Source of the DNA: Microbacterium murale
Lineage (GTDB): Bacteria > Actinomycetota > Actinomycetes > Actinomycetales > Microbacteriaceae
NCBI RefSeq assembly: GCF_030815955.1
Contig: NZ_JAUSXK010000001.1
Coordinates: 2,108,001 to 2,172,000, forward strand
Direction of reading: 5' to 3'
DNA: 64,000 nucleotides
Shown here in pieces: positions 29,061 to 38,726 of the stretch (positions are counted from its first letter, which is position 1; each line of letters begins with the position of its first letter). The notes under the pieces were generated by a model. The model searched no databases. It had not been told where the DNA came from and was given only the letters and a program-made list of their open reading frames with translations. A program made the position numbers and the translations under genes.

Positions 29061-30380
29061 TCAGTGTTCGCCTGCGCTGTCGTGCTCGCCGACCTCGCGC
29101 TCTTCGGCCTTGCGGTAGCGCCGATTTCGCAGCCCGAGCACGACCGCCGCGAGTACGGCCGCCACGACGGACGCCGTCAGGATCGCCACCTTGCTGTGGT
29201 CGTAGTGCGGGCTGCCGGCCGCGAAGCTCAGCTCGGCCACGAGGAGCGAGACGGTGAATCCGATGCCGGCGAGGACGCCGACCCCGGCGATGTCGATCCA
29301 GCGCAGGGACGGATCAAGGTTGATGCGGCGGATCCGGGTGATGAGCCAGGTCGCAGCCGTGATGCCGAGAGGCTTGCCGACCACGAGGCCCAGGACGATC
29401 CCTATCAGCACAGGATCGGTCAACGCCGACACGAATCCCTCGGCACCACCGATCGCGACGCCGGCGGAGAAGAACGCGAACACCGGAACGGCGAACCCTG
29501 CGGACAACGGACGGAATCGGTGCTCGAAGATCTCGGCAAGCCCTGGGCCGGCATCGTGAGACCGATGCGCCTTCCTGTGCAGCACCGGGATCGTGAACCC
29601 GAGCAGCACGCCGGCGATCGTGGCGTGGATCCCCGATGCGTGCATCAGAGCCCAGGCGGTGAATCCGATGGGCAGCAGGATCAGCCACGCAGCTCCAGGG
29701 CGAACATGGAAGAACTGCCGGAAGCGCTGCGCGATCGCACCGTAGAGGGCGATGGCCACCAGCGCGAGCAGCAGCGGCACGAGCTCGATGGACTCGGTGT
29801 AGAAGATCGCGATGATCCCGATCGCGATGAGGTCGTCGACGACGGCCAATGTCAGCAGGAAGATGCGCAGCGCGCTGGGCAGATGTGATCCGATGATCGC
29901 GAGCACTGCGACGGCGAATGCGATGTCGGTCGCCGTCGGAATCGCCCAGCCGCGGGCCTCGCTCGTGGTCGTGCCCACCACGGCCACGTACAGGAGTGCG
30001 GGGACGGCGACGCCACCGATCGCTGCGACGACGGGGACGATGGCCGTGCTCGGCTTTCGGAGGTCACCCGCGACGAACTCGCGTTTGAGCTCGAGGCCGA
30101 CCAGGAAGAAGAAGATCGCGAGCAGGCCGTCCGCGGCCCACGCGCCCAACGACAGCTTGAGGTGCCACGGTTCGTAGCCGACCTCGAAGTCGCGGATCGC
30201 GAAGTACGAATCAGCCCAGGGCGAATTGGCCCAGATCAGCGCGATGGCTGCGAAGATCACCAGCAGGATGCCGCCGACCGTCTCCTTGCGCAGGATCTCG
30301 GTGACGCGGATCGACTCCGCTCGGGATGCCGAGGGAAAGATGCTGCGAACGCGGGAGAAGCGGGACGGGGAGGGCGACAT
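29061..30380 (-). CDS. nhaA: Na+/H+ antiporter NhaA
   Basis: 439 residues from the ATG at 30380, which has AAAGG upstream; a start at 30434 lacks this. Twelve-helix antiporter with the family motifs [27 protein letters not shown] and [15 protein letters not shown], whose two Asp residues bind the ion. It exports Na+ for protons and maintains pH and sodium balance. It lies directly downstream of the Ktr potassium genes, a salt-homeostasis neighbourhood. Confidence 0.95.
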   Translation of the reverse strand: MSPSPSRFSRVRSIFPSASRAESIRVTEILRKETVGGILLVIFAAIALIWANSPWADSYFAIRDFEVGYEPWHLKLSLGAWAADGLLAIFFFLVGLELKREFVAGDLRKPSTAIVPVVAAIGGVAVPALLYVAVVGTTTSEARGWAIPTATDIAFAVAVLAIIGSHLPSALRIFLLTLAVVDDLIAIGIIAIFYTESIELVPLLLALVAIALYGAIAQRFRQFFHVRPGAAWLILLPIGFTAWALMHASGIHATIAGVLLGFTIPVLHRKAHRSHDAGPGLAEIFEHRFRPLSAGFAVPVFAFFSAGVAIGGAEGFVSALTDPVLIGIVLGLVVGKPLGITAATWLITRIRRINLDPSLRWIDIAGVGVLAGIGFTVSLLVAELSFAAGSPHYDHSKVAILTASVVAAVLAAVVLGLRNRRYRKAEEREVGEHDSAGEH

Positions 30381-30460
30381 GAGCGCCTTTCTGGTCGATG
30401 ACGGGGCCGTCGACCAGGCTTCCCGACACTCCATTGCCCATTCTAGTCGACAGGCCTGCG

Positions 30461-31156
30461 TCAGCGCAGCTGGGCGAAGCGCTCCACCTCGACCGTCGGG
30501 CCGACCACGAGCACGATGTCACCGTCATGCAGGACGGTGTCGGCCTGGGCATTGCGCCATGAGCCCTTCGCGTCGCGATAGGCCGCGATCGTCACGCCGT
30601 GCGCATGACGAACTGCACCTTCGGTGAGGGTGATGTCATGGAGGAACTGCGGCACGACGGTCTTGACCACCGCGTACCCCTTGTCGATCTCCAGATAGTC
30701 GGCGGCCGCGCCGCGGACGAGGTGCGCGACCCGGCGTCCCATATCCTTCTCCGGGTAGATCACCTTGTGCACACCGAGCTGCTCGAGCACGGCACCGTGC
30801 CGCTCATCGACCGCCTTCGCCCAGATGACGGGAACATCGAGTTTGAGCAGCAGGGACGCCGTGAGGATGGATGCGGTGATGTCGCTGCCGATCGCGAGAA
30901 CGACGCGGTCGAACTCGCCGATCGCGAGCTGCTCCAGCACCTCCAGCCGCGTCGAGTCGGCGCGGACCACCTGGGTCAGGACACCGTTGAGCGACTGCAC
31001 CATGTCCTCGTCCTCATCGATGCCGAGGACCTCGGTGCCGGAGTCCATCAGCTCGATGGCGAGGGACGTACCGAATCGGCCGAGGCCGATGACGGCTACG
31101 GAGTCGGCTTCGGCGATCCGTCGGGCGTCCTGCCCGAATGAGAGGAATCTGGTCAT
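30461..31156 (-). CDS. ktrA: Potassium channel regulatory subunit KtrA (TrkA family)
   Basis: 231 residues: RCK N-domain with nucleotide motif [12 protein letters not shown], acidic strand end GIDEDED, then a C-terminal TrkA-C domain ([13 protein letters not shown] at the end). The octameric ring binds nucleotides, and in many species c-di-AMP, and gates KtrB. AAAGGA precedes the ATG. It follows ktrB by 37 bases and is presumably co-transcribed. Confidence 0.93.
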   Translation of the reverse strand: MTRFLSFGQDARRIAEADSVAVIGLGRFGTSLAIELMDSGTEVLGIDEDEDMVQSLNGVLTQVVRADSTRLEVLEQLAIGEFDRVVLAIGSDITASILTASLLLKLDVPVIWAKAVDERHGAVLEQLGVHKVIYPEKDMGRRVAHLVRGAAADYLEIDKGYAVVKTVVPQFLHDITLTEGAVRHAHGVTIAAYRDAKGSWRNAQADTVLHDGDIVLVVGPTVEVERFAQLR

Positions 31157-31193
31157 GTGCGGTCCTTTCGATCAGACGTGCGTCGGAGAGAGA

Positions 31194-32561
31194 TCATCCG
31201 ATCGCCGGGCGTTCTTTAGGGAGCTCGTACGCCGTCGCCCGCTCCCGCAGAGCGAGCGCCGACCCGAGCGTCAGCGGGCCCAGTCGCCCGAGGAACATGA
31301 GCAGTATCAGTATGAGCTGAGCAGCTACCGGAAGGTCCGCCGTGATTCCGGTCGACATCCCCACCGTTCCGAACGCGGACACCACCTCGAACAGCACTCG
31401 ATCGAGGTCGAGATCCGTGATGGCGAGAATGGCGATCACCGCTGACATCACAGCGCCAAGGGCGACCAGCACCACCGTGATCGCCTCGCGGTGGACTGCG
31501 CGCGACAGGCGCTTGCCGAACACGTTCACGGCGGTGCCGCCGCGAAGCTCGGTGTACATGATGAAGAACAGCACGGCGAAGGTCGTGACCTTTATCCCGC
31601 CTGCGGTTCCGGCTGGTCCTCCGCCGATGAACATCAGGACGTCGGTGCCGAGCCACGTCTCGTCGTGCAGCTGAGACGTGTCGACGGAGTTGAAGCCCGC
31701 AGTGCGGGACTGGACAGCGTGGAAGAAGCCCGCCAGGATCCGGGAGCCGGGGTCGAGAGCGCCAAGGGTCTCAGGGTTGTGCCACTCGATCGCCACGACG
31801 TAGACCGTGCCGAGAACGAGCAGTCCGATCGTCGCCCACAGGACGATGCGAGTGTTCATCGTCCAGTGCAGCGGCCGACGGAACTCCTTGCGCAGCTGAC
31901 GAAGCACCGGGAACCCGAGACCACCGAGGATGATCGCGGCGCAGATCGGAAGGCAGATCCACGGATCGGAGACGAATCCCATCAAGCTGTCGGTGTACAG
32001 CGCGAAACCGGCATTGTTGAATGACGAGACCGCGTGGAACACCGCGTGCCATGCGGCGCGAACGGGCTCGTAGCCGTAGCCCATCGTGAAACGGGCGAAC
32101 AGGAGCACGGCGACGGCGGCCTCGATCACCAGGGTCGTCACCAGGATGCCGGTCGCGACGCGCTTCATGTCTCCGCCGCCGGTCGTCTTGGTCTCCGTGC
32201 CGGCGATGACGCGCGAGCGCACGGACAACTTGCGAGCCAGCGCGAGGCCGATGAGCGAGGCGAACAGCATGATCCCGAGCCCGCCGAGCTGGATGAGCAG
32301 CAGGATCACGACCTTGCCGAACGGACTCCAGTAGACCGCCGTGTCGACGACGATGAGTCCCGTGACGCATACGGCGGATGTCGAGGTGAACAGCGCGTCG
32401 ACCAGACCGGTCCATCTGCCACTCGCTGAAGAGATCGGCAGCATCAGCAGGAGGGTGCCGATCACGATCGCGGCACCGAATCCGGTGGCTATCGCCCGTG
32501 CGGGGGCGAGGTTCCGCTGCTTCGGGCGACGCGAGCGCGCGAAGGAGTCGGTTCGAACCAC
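31194..32561 (-). CDS. ktrB: Potassium channel-transporter KtrB (TrkH/KtrB family)
   Basis: 455 residues with four membrane-pore-membrane repeats; pore segments include STSAVCVTGL, SSFNNAGFALY, SRTAGFNSVD and AFGTVGMSTG, the glycine-filter pattern of Trk/Ktr channels. The GTG start is eight bases after TAGCGT and lacks a Shine-Dalgarno, so it is likely leaderless. A two-unit potassium operator sits 40 bases upstream. Works with KtrA. Confidence 0.94.
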   Translation of the reverse strand: MVRTDSFARSRRPKQRNLAPARAIATGFGAAIVIGTLLLMLPISSASGRWTGLVDALFTSTSAVCVTGLIVVDTAVYWSPFGKVVILLLIQLGGLGIMLFASLIGLALARKLSVRSRVIAGTETKTTGGGDMKRVATGILVTTLVIEAAVAVLLFARFTMGYGYEPVRAAWHAVFHAVSSFNNAGFALYTDSLMGFVSDPWICLPICAAIILGGLGFPVLRQLRKEFRRPLHWTMNTRIVLWATIGLLVLGTVYVVAIEWHNPETLGALDPGSRILAGFFHAVQSRTAGFNSVDTSQLHDETWLGTDVLMFIGGGPAGTAGGIKVTTFAVLFFIMYTELRGGTAVNVFGKRLSRAVHREAITVVLVALGAVMSAVIAILAITDLDLDRVLFEVVSAFGTVGMSTGITADLPVAAQLILILLMFLGRLGPLTLGSALALRERATAYELPKERPAIG

Positions 32562-32600
32562 AAGAGGGAACGCTACGCGAGCGCCGACGTCTATGACGGA

Positions 32601-32622
32601 ATCCTAACGGGATCCATACGCC
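32601..32622 (-). promoter_or_regulatory. Putative KdpE-type operator of ktrBA
   Basis: Two 11-bp units read in gene direction as GGCGTATGGAT and CCCGTTAGGAT. A weak third unit lies at 32590-32600. The near edge is exactly 40 bases from the ktrB GTG, matching kdp and the KimA-type gene. Confidence 0.6.
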
Positions 32623-32663
32623 TCACGACCGATCACGTCGACGGTCCGGGCGCGCACCCGGCG

Positions 32664-33668
32664 TCAGACCCGCGCGGTCGTCCCGCGGACGAGGAGCTCA
32701 AACGGCAGCGCTCCCGGAGGAGCGGCAGGCACGGCATCCTCGAGTTTCGCCAGCACAGCGGCGGCCGCGCGCTCGCCCTGGCCCAACGGGAACTGGTCGA
32801 CGGTGGTGAGCTGGAAGAACTCGCCCAGCTCGTGGCCATCGATGCCGATGATCGAGAGGTCCTCCGGCACGCGGAAACCGAGATCGCGCGCGGCGAGCAC
32901 CGCGCCGATCGCCATCTCATCGGATGCCGCGAACACGGCTGTCGGCCGACGCCCCGGCCTGCCGAGCAGCTGCTTGGCGGCGCGATAACCGCCCTCGACG
33001 GTGAAATCCGCAGGCTCGATGAACGCGGGCTTCGGTGTGATACCGGCATCCGCCAGGGCCTTCTCGAAGCCGAGCCGACGCTGGGTGGGGATGTGGAAGT
33101 CGATGTCGAATTCCGGGTTCGCTCCGATGTGCGCGATGGCGGTGTGGCCGAGGCTGAGCAGGTGCTCGGTCGCAAGCTGCGCGACTGCGCCGTCGTCCAC
33201 CGTCAGGGTGTCGAGCTGCGGATTCGGTCCGCCGATCGCGATGATGGGGAGTCCGAGTTCGAGGAGCTGGGTCGTCTCGGCCTCATCGAGTTCGATCGAC
33301 ACGGCGATCACGGCATCCACCCGCTGGCGCCTCAACGCCGTGTCGAAGACGTTGCGTCGAACGTCCTTGTCGGCCGTGATGTTGTACAGCGTGATGTCGT
33401 AGCCCTGGCGCATCAGGGCGCTCGAGACTCCCGAGAGCACCGTGCTGAAGAACCAGCGGTCAAGGAACGGTACGACCACGCCGATGTTGCGCGTGCGACC
33501 CGAGGCGAGTGACGAGGCGCGCGACGAGACGACGTAGCCGAGCGTCTGCGCCGCGACGAGCACGCGGTCGCGGGACGCCGCAGACACGTGCCCCCGACCG
33601 CTGAGAGCGCGCGAGACCGTCGCCGTGGAGACGCCGGCCAGTCGCGCGACCTCATCGATGCTCACCAT
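32664..33668 (-). CDS. LacI family transcriptional regulator
   Basis: 334 residues: N-terminal helix-turn-helix (SIDEVARLAGVSTATVSRAL), then a periplasmic-binding-protein-like sensor domain (RNIGVVVPFLDRWFF at the start, AVFAASDEMAIGAVLAARDL later). It lies immediately after the alpha-glucosidase on the same strand. A LacI-type palindrome abuts the -10 of that glucosidase, so local repression by an alpha-glucoside-responsive regulator is likely. Confidence 0.9.
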   Translation of the reverse strand: MVSIDEVARLAGVSTATVSRALSGRGHVSAASRDRVLVAAQTLGYVVSSRASSLASGRTRNIGVVVPFLDRWFFSTVLSGVSSALMRQGYDITLYNITADKDVRRNVFDTALRRQRVDAVIAVSIELDEAETTQLLELGLPIIAIGGPNPQLDTLTVDDGAVAQLATEHLLSLGHTAIAHIGANPEFDIDFHIPTQRRLGFEKALADAGITPKPAFIEPADFTVEGGYRAAKQLLGRPGRRPTAVFAASDEMAIGAVLAARDLGFRVPEDLSIIGIDGHELGEFFQLTTVDQFPLGQGERAAAAVLAKLEDAVPAAPPGALPFELLVRGTTARV

Positions 33669-33677
33669 GGAATACGT

Positions 33678-35339
33678 TCAGGCCTTGGTGTACCAGGCGG
33701 CATGATCGACCGGCAGAGCGGCGCCGTCGAAGGGCTGGCTCTGCACGACGAATGTGACGCCGTCGCCGAGATCCAGCGGCTCGGTGCCGATGTTGACAGC
33801 CACGTGCAGGTCGCCGCGGCGGAACGCGACTGCCGATGCACCCAGGTCTTCCCACACCAGCGAACCCGTGCCCAGCGAGCGCTCGCGCCGCAGCTGGAGC
33901 AGCTGCTTGTACAGGTTGAGGGTGGATGTGGCATCCGCCTCTTCCGCATCGCGCGCGAACGTCGCCCACTCCGCCGGCTGCGGCAGCCATGCGTCACCGG
34001 TGGTGTTGAAGCCGAAGGCCGGTGCATCCGCCTCCCACGGGATCGGCACGCGACACCCGTCGCGGCCGTACCGCTTGCCGTTCGTGCGGAACCATGTCGG
34101 GTCCTGGCGGAACTCGTCGGGAATCTCCATGGCTTCCGGGAGGCCGAGCTCCTCACCCTGGTAGAGGTACGACGAGCCGGGAAGCGCGAGCATCACGGTC
34201 GTCGCGGCGCGTGCGCGGGCGAGACCGACGACCGCATCGGGCTTGCCGGGCGACTTCGGGCCGATGCCCTCGCCCTGCGGGTTGTCGGCCGTCAGCGCGA
34301 GGCGTGAAGCGTGTCGGACGACGTCATGGTTCGAGAGCACCCATGTGCTCGGGGCGCCTACGCCGCCGAACTCCGTGAGCGATTCGCGGATGACATCGCC
34401 GAGGGCTTTCGCGTCCCAGGAGGTCATCATGTACGGGAAGTTGAACGTCTGGTGCATCTCGTCAGGACGCACCCAGAGCGCTGTCTGCTTGAGCGTCGGC
34501 AGCCAGGCCTCGCCGCACAGGGCGCGGTCGCCGTCGTACTCCGCTAGCACCTCATGCCAGTCGCGGTATATGTCGTGCACGCCGTCCTGACCCCAGTACG
34601 GCACGCTGTCCTCGCCGCCGCCCATGGAGTCGGCATCTGCGACAGGGGCGTAGTCGGGAAGGCCGGCCTCCTTGACCATGCCGTGGGCGACGTCCACGCG
34701 GAAGCCGTCGACGCCACGGTCGAGCCAGAAGCGCAGCACGGAACGGAACTCCTCCTTCACTTCCTCGTTCGTCCAGTCGAAGTCGGGCTGTGTCGGGTCG
34801 AAGATGTGCAGGTACCACTGGCCGGGGGAGCCATCGGCCTCGGTGACGCGCTCCCACATGCCGCCGCCGAAGACGCTCTCCCAGTTGTTCGGGGGGATCT
34901 CGCCGTTCTCGCCCTTGCCGTCGCGGAAAACGTAACGGGCCCGCTCGCGGCTGCCCGGTCCGGCCTTGAGCGCCTCCTGGAACCAGACGTGCTGATCGGA
35001 GGAGTGATTGGGGACGAGATCGACGATGAGGCGGATACCGCGGGCGTGGGCCTGCGCGATCATCTCATCGAAGTCGGCGAGGGTGCCGAAGATCGGGTCG
35101 ACGTCTCGGTAGTCGGCCACGTCGTAGCCGGCATCCTTCTGGGGGCTCGTCATGAACGGGCTCAACCAGATCGCGTCGACGCCCAGTTCCTTCAGCGAAT
35201 CGAGGCGGCTCGTGATGCCAGGAAGGTCTCCGATGCCGTCGCCGGACGCATCCGCGAACGAGCGCGGGTAGATCTGGTAGATGACGGCGCTGCGCCACCA
35301 CTCTGCTCCGGGGGCGGCGAACTGTTCAAGCTCTGTCAT
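33678..35339 (-). CDS. GH13 family alpha-glucosidase
   Basis: 553 residues, cytoplasmic (no signal). GH13 regions are complete: VIYQIYPRSF, GIRLIVDLVPNHSSD, GFRVDVAHG with nucleophile Asp216, CGEAW with acid/base Glu277, and LSNHDV with Asp339. It resembles oligo-1,6-glucosidase and alpha-glucosidases that act on maltose, isomaltose or short malto-oligosaccharides. The LacI regulator gene follows within ten bases. TAGGCT six bases before the ATG suggests a leaderless message. Confidence 0.92.
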   Translation of the reverse strand: MTELEQFAAPGAEWWRSAVIYQIYPRSFADASGDGIGDLPGITSRLDSLKELGVDAIWLSPFMTSPQKDAGYDVADYRDVDPIFGTLADFDEMIAQAHARGIRLIVDLVPNHSSDQHVWFQEALKAGPGSRERARYVFRDGKGENGEIPPNNWESVFGGGMWERVTEADGSPGQWYLHIFDPTQPDFDWTNEEVKEEFRSVLRFWLDRGVDGFRVDVAHGMVKEAGLPDYAPVADADSMGGGEDSVPYWGQDGVHDIYRDWHEVLAEYDGDRALCGEAWLPTLKQTALWVRPDEMHQTFNFPYMMTSWDAKALGDVIRESLTEFGGVGAPSTWVLSNHDVVRHASRLALTADNPQGEGIGPKSPGKPDAVVGLARARAATTVMLALPGSSYLYQGEELGLPEAMEIPDEFRQDPTWFRTNGKRYGRDGCRVPIPWEADAPAFGFNTTGDAWLPQPAEWATFARDAEEADATSTLNLYKQLLQLRRERSLGTGSLVWEDLGASAVAFRRGDLHVAVNIGTEPLDLGDGVTFVVQSQPFDGAALPVDHAAWYTKA

Positions 35340-35345
35340 GCGACG

Positions 35346-35366
35346 AGCCTACTGCAAGCGCTTACA
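35346..35366 (-). promoter_or_regulatory. LacI-type operator next to the alpha-glucosidase -10
   Basis: TGTAAGCGCTTGCA in gene direction (35353-35366) is a near-perfect palindrome of the LacI/CRE class. It sits one base upstream of the -10 hexamer TAGGCT (35346-35351), so a bound repressor would block RNA polymerase. Confidence 0.75.
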
Positions 35367-35423
35367 GTTGCGCGAGGGCCGGGATCGAATCGGTTCGGAG
35401 GTCTGATGGAACGTGCGCTGTGC

Positions 35424-35503
35424 ACAGATGCAGGGCGATCGTACAGATGCAGGGCGACTCGCCGACGGACGGCCCTGCATCCGTGAAATCGCCCTGCATC
35501 CGT
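35424..35503. repeat. 19-bp-phased R-R-loop-R'-R' palindromic element (copy 2)
   Basis: ACAGATGCAGGGCGA occurs at 35424 and 35443 (19 bp apart). The inverted CCCTGCATCCGT occurs at 35473 and 35492 (19 bp apart). It ends eight bases from the stop of the hydroxyacid dehydrogenase, so it lies in that gene's 3' region. Confidence 0.8.
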
Positions 35504-35510
35504 ACACGGA

Positions 35511-36440
35511 TCAGGAGCCGTCGAGCACGACGTTCACCGGGGCCTCGCCGCGCAGCATCCGCTCGATCTGCTTGCGGATGAGTTTCGCGATGCGCGGGTT
35601 CATCGCAGTCGAGGCTCCGCCGACGTGCGGCGAGATGAGCACGCCCTCGGTCTTCCAGAGCGGATGCTCCGCCGGGAGCGGTTCCGGATCCATCACGTCG
35701 AGCGCGGCGCGGATGCGTCCGTTCTGGCGTACGAGCGCGTCGGTGTCGACGAGGGTGCCGCGACCGACGTTGACGAGCAGCGCGCCGTCGGGCAGGAACG
35801 CGAGCATCTCGTCGTCGAAGAGGTGGCGGGTCTCGTCACCACCGGGCAGCGCGAGCACGACGACCTCGGCGTTCGGGAGCAGCTCGGCGAGCTCGTCTAT
35901 GGCGTGCACCTGCACGCGTCCGAGCCGCTCGTGCCAGACCGGGCGGGCGGTGCGGGCGACGACGGTCAGCTCGACCTCGAACGGCTCAAGGCGCAGGGCG
36001 ATCGCCTCGCCGACGCCGCCGAAGCCGACCAGCAGCACGCGTCGATCTGCGAGGCTCTCGGCGAAGGCCGGTGCCCATTCGCCGTTCTGCTGGGCGAGCA
36101 CGAATCGGGGGAACTGCCGCTGCGCGGCCAGTGTCAGTGCGAGGGCGATCTCCGCGGTCGAGGTCTCATGCACGCTGGCCGCATTTGCGAACGGGATGCC
36201 GGCGGGCAACTTCTCCCCGATGCCTTCGTAACCGATCGATTGGCTCTGCACCAGTCCGACATCGAGCCCCTCCAATGCCTCCAACGCCGACGATCCGCCC
36301 ATGTACGGCGGTACCACGAGGTCGATCTTCTCTCGCGGTGCGGGGGATGCGAGATCCCAGACCTCGAGCTCGACGCCCTCGGGGAGCGGGCCGATGCTCT
36401 CGGCCAGGCGGGCAGTGGGAACGGTGACGAAGAGACTCAC
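35511..36440 (-). CDS. D-2-hydroxyacid dehydrogenase
   Basis: 309 residues with a Rossmann NAD-binding motif (VLLVGFGGVGEAIALRL), the signature VNVGRGTLVDTDAL, the catalytic Arg/Glu region (RAALDVMDPEPLP) and His in LISPHVGG. It oxidises or reduces a D-2-hydroxyacid, such as glyoxylate/hydroxypyruvate or a phosphoglycerate-like acid; the substrate is undecided. The start is a GTG six bases after TAGGCT, a likely leaderless message. Confidence 0.88.
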   Translation of the reverse strand: MSLFVTVPTARLAESIGPLPEGVELEVWDLASPAPREKIDLVVPPYMGGSSALEALEGLDVGLVQSQSIGYEGIGEKLPAGIPFANAASVHETSTAEIALALTLAAQRQFPRFVLAQQNGEWAPAFAESLADRRVLLVGFGGVGEAIALRLEPFEVELTVVARTARPVWHERLGRVQVHAIDELAELLPNAEVVVLALPGGDETRHLFDDEMLAFLPDGALLVNVGRGTLVDTDALVRQNGRIRAALDVMDPEPLPAEHPLWKTEGVLISPHVGGASTAMNPRIAKLIRKQIERMLRGEAPVNVVLDGS

Positions 36441-36527
36441 ACGTCGAGCCTATCGATCAAGGACGGTTCGGAGAGTAGCGTCAGCGGCAACAGCGACGCT
36501 CGGTCGCTCGAGCGCGGAGGAGGAGCC

Positions 36528-36956
36528 ATGATTCCGGAGATCAACTACTGGGCGGTGCTGCTGGCCATGATCTCGAGCATGATCGTCGGATCGATCTGGT
36601 ACACCCCGAAGGTGTTCGGCACTCGCTGGGCGAAGCTCGCGAATGTCGACATGAGCGGCTCCGCGAAGAGCGCCGTCTGGCCGATCGTCACCACATTGAT
36701 CGTGAGTTTCGTGACCGCATGGGTGCTCGCCGGAGCATCCGCCATCGCCTGGCACTTCTACGAGGGCTCGTTCTTCGTATCCGCAGTGGTGACGTCGATA
36801 CTGCTGTGGGCGGGATTCACCGCGGCACGGTTCATCACTCACGACGCCTTCGAGGGGCGCCCGACTGCGCTCACCACCATGAACATCGCGCACGAGCTGG
36901 TCACGCTCGTGATCATGGCCGTGCTCATCGGCGTGTGGCCTCCGGCCGGGATCTGA
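36528..36956 (+). CDS. DUF1761 family membrane protein
   Basis: 142 residues with four predicted helices. The start region (INYWAVLLAMISSMIVGSIW, then YTPKVFG) and the HDAFEGRPTALTTMNIAHEL block are typical of DUF1761. GGAGGAGG precedes the ATG; frames extending upstream run antisense to the dehydrogenase and are rejected. Function unknown. Confidence 0.85.
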   Translation: MIPEINYWAVLLAMISSMIVGSIWYTPKVFGTRWAKLANVDMSGSAKSAVWPIVTTLIVSFVTAWVLAGASAIAWHFYEGSFFVSAVVTSILLWAGFTAARFITHDAFEGRPTALTTMNIAHELVTLVIMAVLIGVWPPAGI

Positions 36957-36970
36957 GACGCGCCTCGCAG

Positions 36971-37060
36971 CGACACTCTGGGGGCCGAACGCACGGATGT
37001 CGGACTCGGACACATCCGTCGGTTCAGTCCGACATCTGTGTTCCGAGCCCCCGAAGTGTG
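36971..37060. repeat. Dispersed bipartite palindrome, about 90 bp (copy A)
   Basis: Inner arms GATGTCGGACT (36996-37006) and AGTCCGACATC (37026-37036), outer arms CTGGGGGC and GCCCCC. Three blocks, TCTGGGGGCCG, TCCGACATCTGTG and CCCCCGAAGTGT, recur at 59143-59219 with identical 20-bp spacing between the last two. It starts 15 bases after the DUF1761 gene. Confidence 0.75.
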
Positions 37061-37096
37061 GCGGGAGAGCACCGATCGAATGCCTAGGCTGAGAAG

Positions 37097-37978
37097 GTGA
37101 ATCTTCCTGACCTCGGTCTGCTCCTCGACGTCGATGGCCCGGTTGCCAGTCCCGTCACCCGCACCATCGCGATCGGATCCATCGCCCGTGACCTCGTGGA
37201 TCTCGTCGCCGAAGGCGTTCCGATCGCTTTCATCACCGGGCGCTCGCACGAGTTCATCGCCGACGTGGTGATTCCGGCGCTTCAGGATGCGGGGCTGCGC
37301 GAAGCGCTGCTTCGACCCGAGGCGCGCATGTTCGGCGTCTTCGAGAAGGGCGGCGCCTGGTCGACGATCGACGCGGATGGCATGGGGGAGCCGACGATCG
37401 ATCAGACGGTGGCCTTCGGCGCGGATGCTGTCTACGCGATCCGCGACCTGGTCGAACGGCGCTTCGCCGACACGATGTTCTTCGACGAGACCAAGCGCGC
37501 GATGATCTCGGTGGAGCAGCGCACGGATGTCGGATCCGAGGAGTACCGCCGTGCCCAGCGCGACTTCCAGGACGAGGCGTTTCGGATCCTGATTGCGCAG
37601 GGCGTCGGGCTGCGCTACGAAGAACAGGTCGTTCCCGACGCGGACGGTGCTGTACCTTTCCGTATCGATCCGACGGTGATCTCCACCGACGTCGAGTCGA
37701 TCCGGCTCGACAAGGATCACGCCGCCCAGCGCGCGCTGGAGCACTTCCGGGCGCGCGGTCCGATGCCTCGCAAGTGGCTCAGCGTGGGTGATTCACGCAG
37801 CGACTATCTGATGGCCGATCAGCTCCACGCGGAGGGGTTCGACACGGCCCATCTGGACGTACGCCCCGGCGACGGCATCCTCGAGCGTCCATACGCGGTG
37901 CTCACGGAGGAGGGCCTCATCCACGACGAGGCGTTCGCCGCCCACCTCACTCGCATCAGAGCCGAGCTCGGCGTCTGA
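37097..37978 (+). CDS. HAD-superfamily phosphatase-like protein
   Basis: 293 residues. The N-terminal LLLDVDGPVASPVTRTI matches HAD motif I (DxDG), FITGRSHE is motif II-like, and KDHAAQRALEHF plus VGDSRSDYLMAD supply motifs III and IV. It should be a Mg-dependent phosphohydrolase in the cytoplasm; the substrate is unknown. The GTG start is six bases after TAGGCT (37085-37090). Confidence 0.8.
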   Translation: MNLPDLGLLLDVDGPVASPVTRTIAIGSIARDLVDLVAEGVPIAFITGRSHEFIADVVIPALQDAGLREALLRPEARMFGVFEKGGAWSTIDADGMGEPTIDQTVAFGADAVYAIRDLVERRFADTMFFDETKRAMISVEQRTDVGSEEYRRAQRDFQDEAFRILIAQGVGLRYEEQVVPDADGAVPFRIDPTVISTDVESIRLDKDHAAQRALEHFRARGPMPRKWLSVGDSRSDYLMADQLHAEGFDTAHLDVRPGDGILERPYAVLTEEGLIHDEAFAAHLTRIRAELGV

Positions 37979-38018
37979 TCACGCGGGCGGATACCACCTG
38001 GGCGACCTGATCCGGCGA

Positions 38019-38726
38019 CTAGGCGGCAACGCGGCTGACGGCGGCGATCGCGCTCGTGAAGAACGCGAGGCCGTCGGTGCCGGAGCGCATGGCGTCGGAG
38101 GTGTTCGGGCCGAAGCCGGCCTCGGTCGCGTGCTCAGGGTGCGGCATGAGGCCGACGACGTTGCCTGCAGTATTCGTGAGGCCGGCGATGTCGCGCAGTG
38201 AGCCGTTCGGGTTCACGCCCGCGTAGCGGAACGCGACCAGGCCTTCGCCTTCGATACGATCCAGCGTCTCCTCCGAGGCGATGTATCCGCCGTCGGCGTT
38301 CTTCAGCGGGATGGTGATCTCCTGGCCCGCGGTGAATCCGCCGGTCCAGGCCGTGCCGGCGTTCTCCACCTTCAGTTTCTGGTCGCGACGCACGAAGTGC
38401 TGGTGATCGTTGCGGATCAGGCCGCCCGGCAGCAGGTGCGCCTCGACGAGCATCTGGAAACCGTTGCAGATGCCGAGTATCGGCATGCCCTTGGCCGCGG
38501 CATCTTTCACCTCGGTCATGATCGGCGACAGCGCTGCGATCGCGCCGGCGCGCAGGTAGTCGCCGTAGCTGAACCCACCCGGCAGTACGAGTGCGTCCAC
38601 GCCGGCGAGATCGTGCGAGCCATGCCAGAGGGCGACGGGCTCGCCGCCGGCGAGGCGGACCGCTCGCTGGGCGTCGCGGTCGTCGAGCGAACCCGGCCAG
38701 GTGATGACGCCGATGCGGACCGTCAC
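38019..38726 (-). CDS. purQ: Phosphoribosylformylglycinamidine synthase glutaminase subunit PurQ
   Basis: 235 residues of the class I glutamine amidotransferase fold: nucleophile in [12 protein letters not shown], catalytic His/Glu in GLMPHPEHA, and [19 protein letters not shown]. It feeds ammonia to PurL in the fourth step of purine synthesis. It overlaps purS by four bases (ATGA). PurL is not in the window. Confidence 0.97.
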   Translation of the reverse strand: MTVRIGVITWPGSLDDRDAQRAVRLAGGEPVALWHGSHDLAGVDALVLPGGFSYGDYLRAGAIAALSPIMTEVKDAAAKGMPILGICNGFQMLVEAHLLPGGLIRNDHQHFVRRDQKLKVENAGTAWTGGFTAGQEITIPLKNADGGYIASEETLDRIEGEGLVAFRYAGVNPNGSLRDIAGLTNTAGNVVGLMPHPEHATEAGFGPNTSDAMRSGTDGLAFFTSAIAAVSRVAA

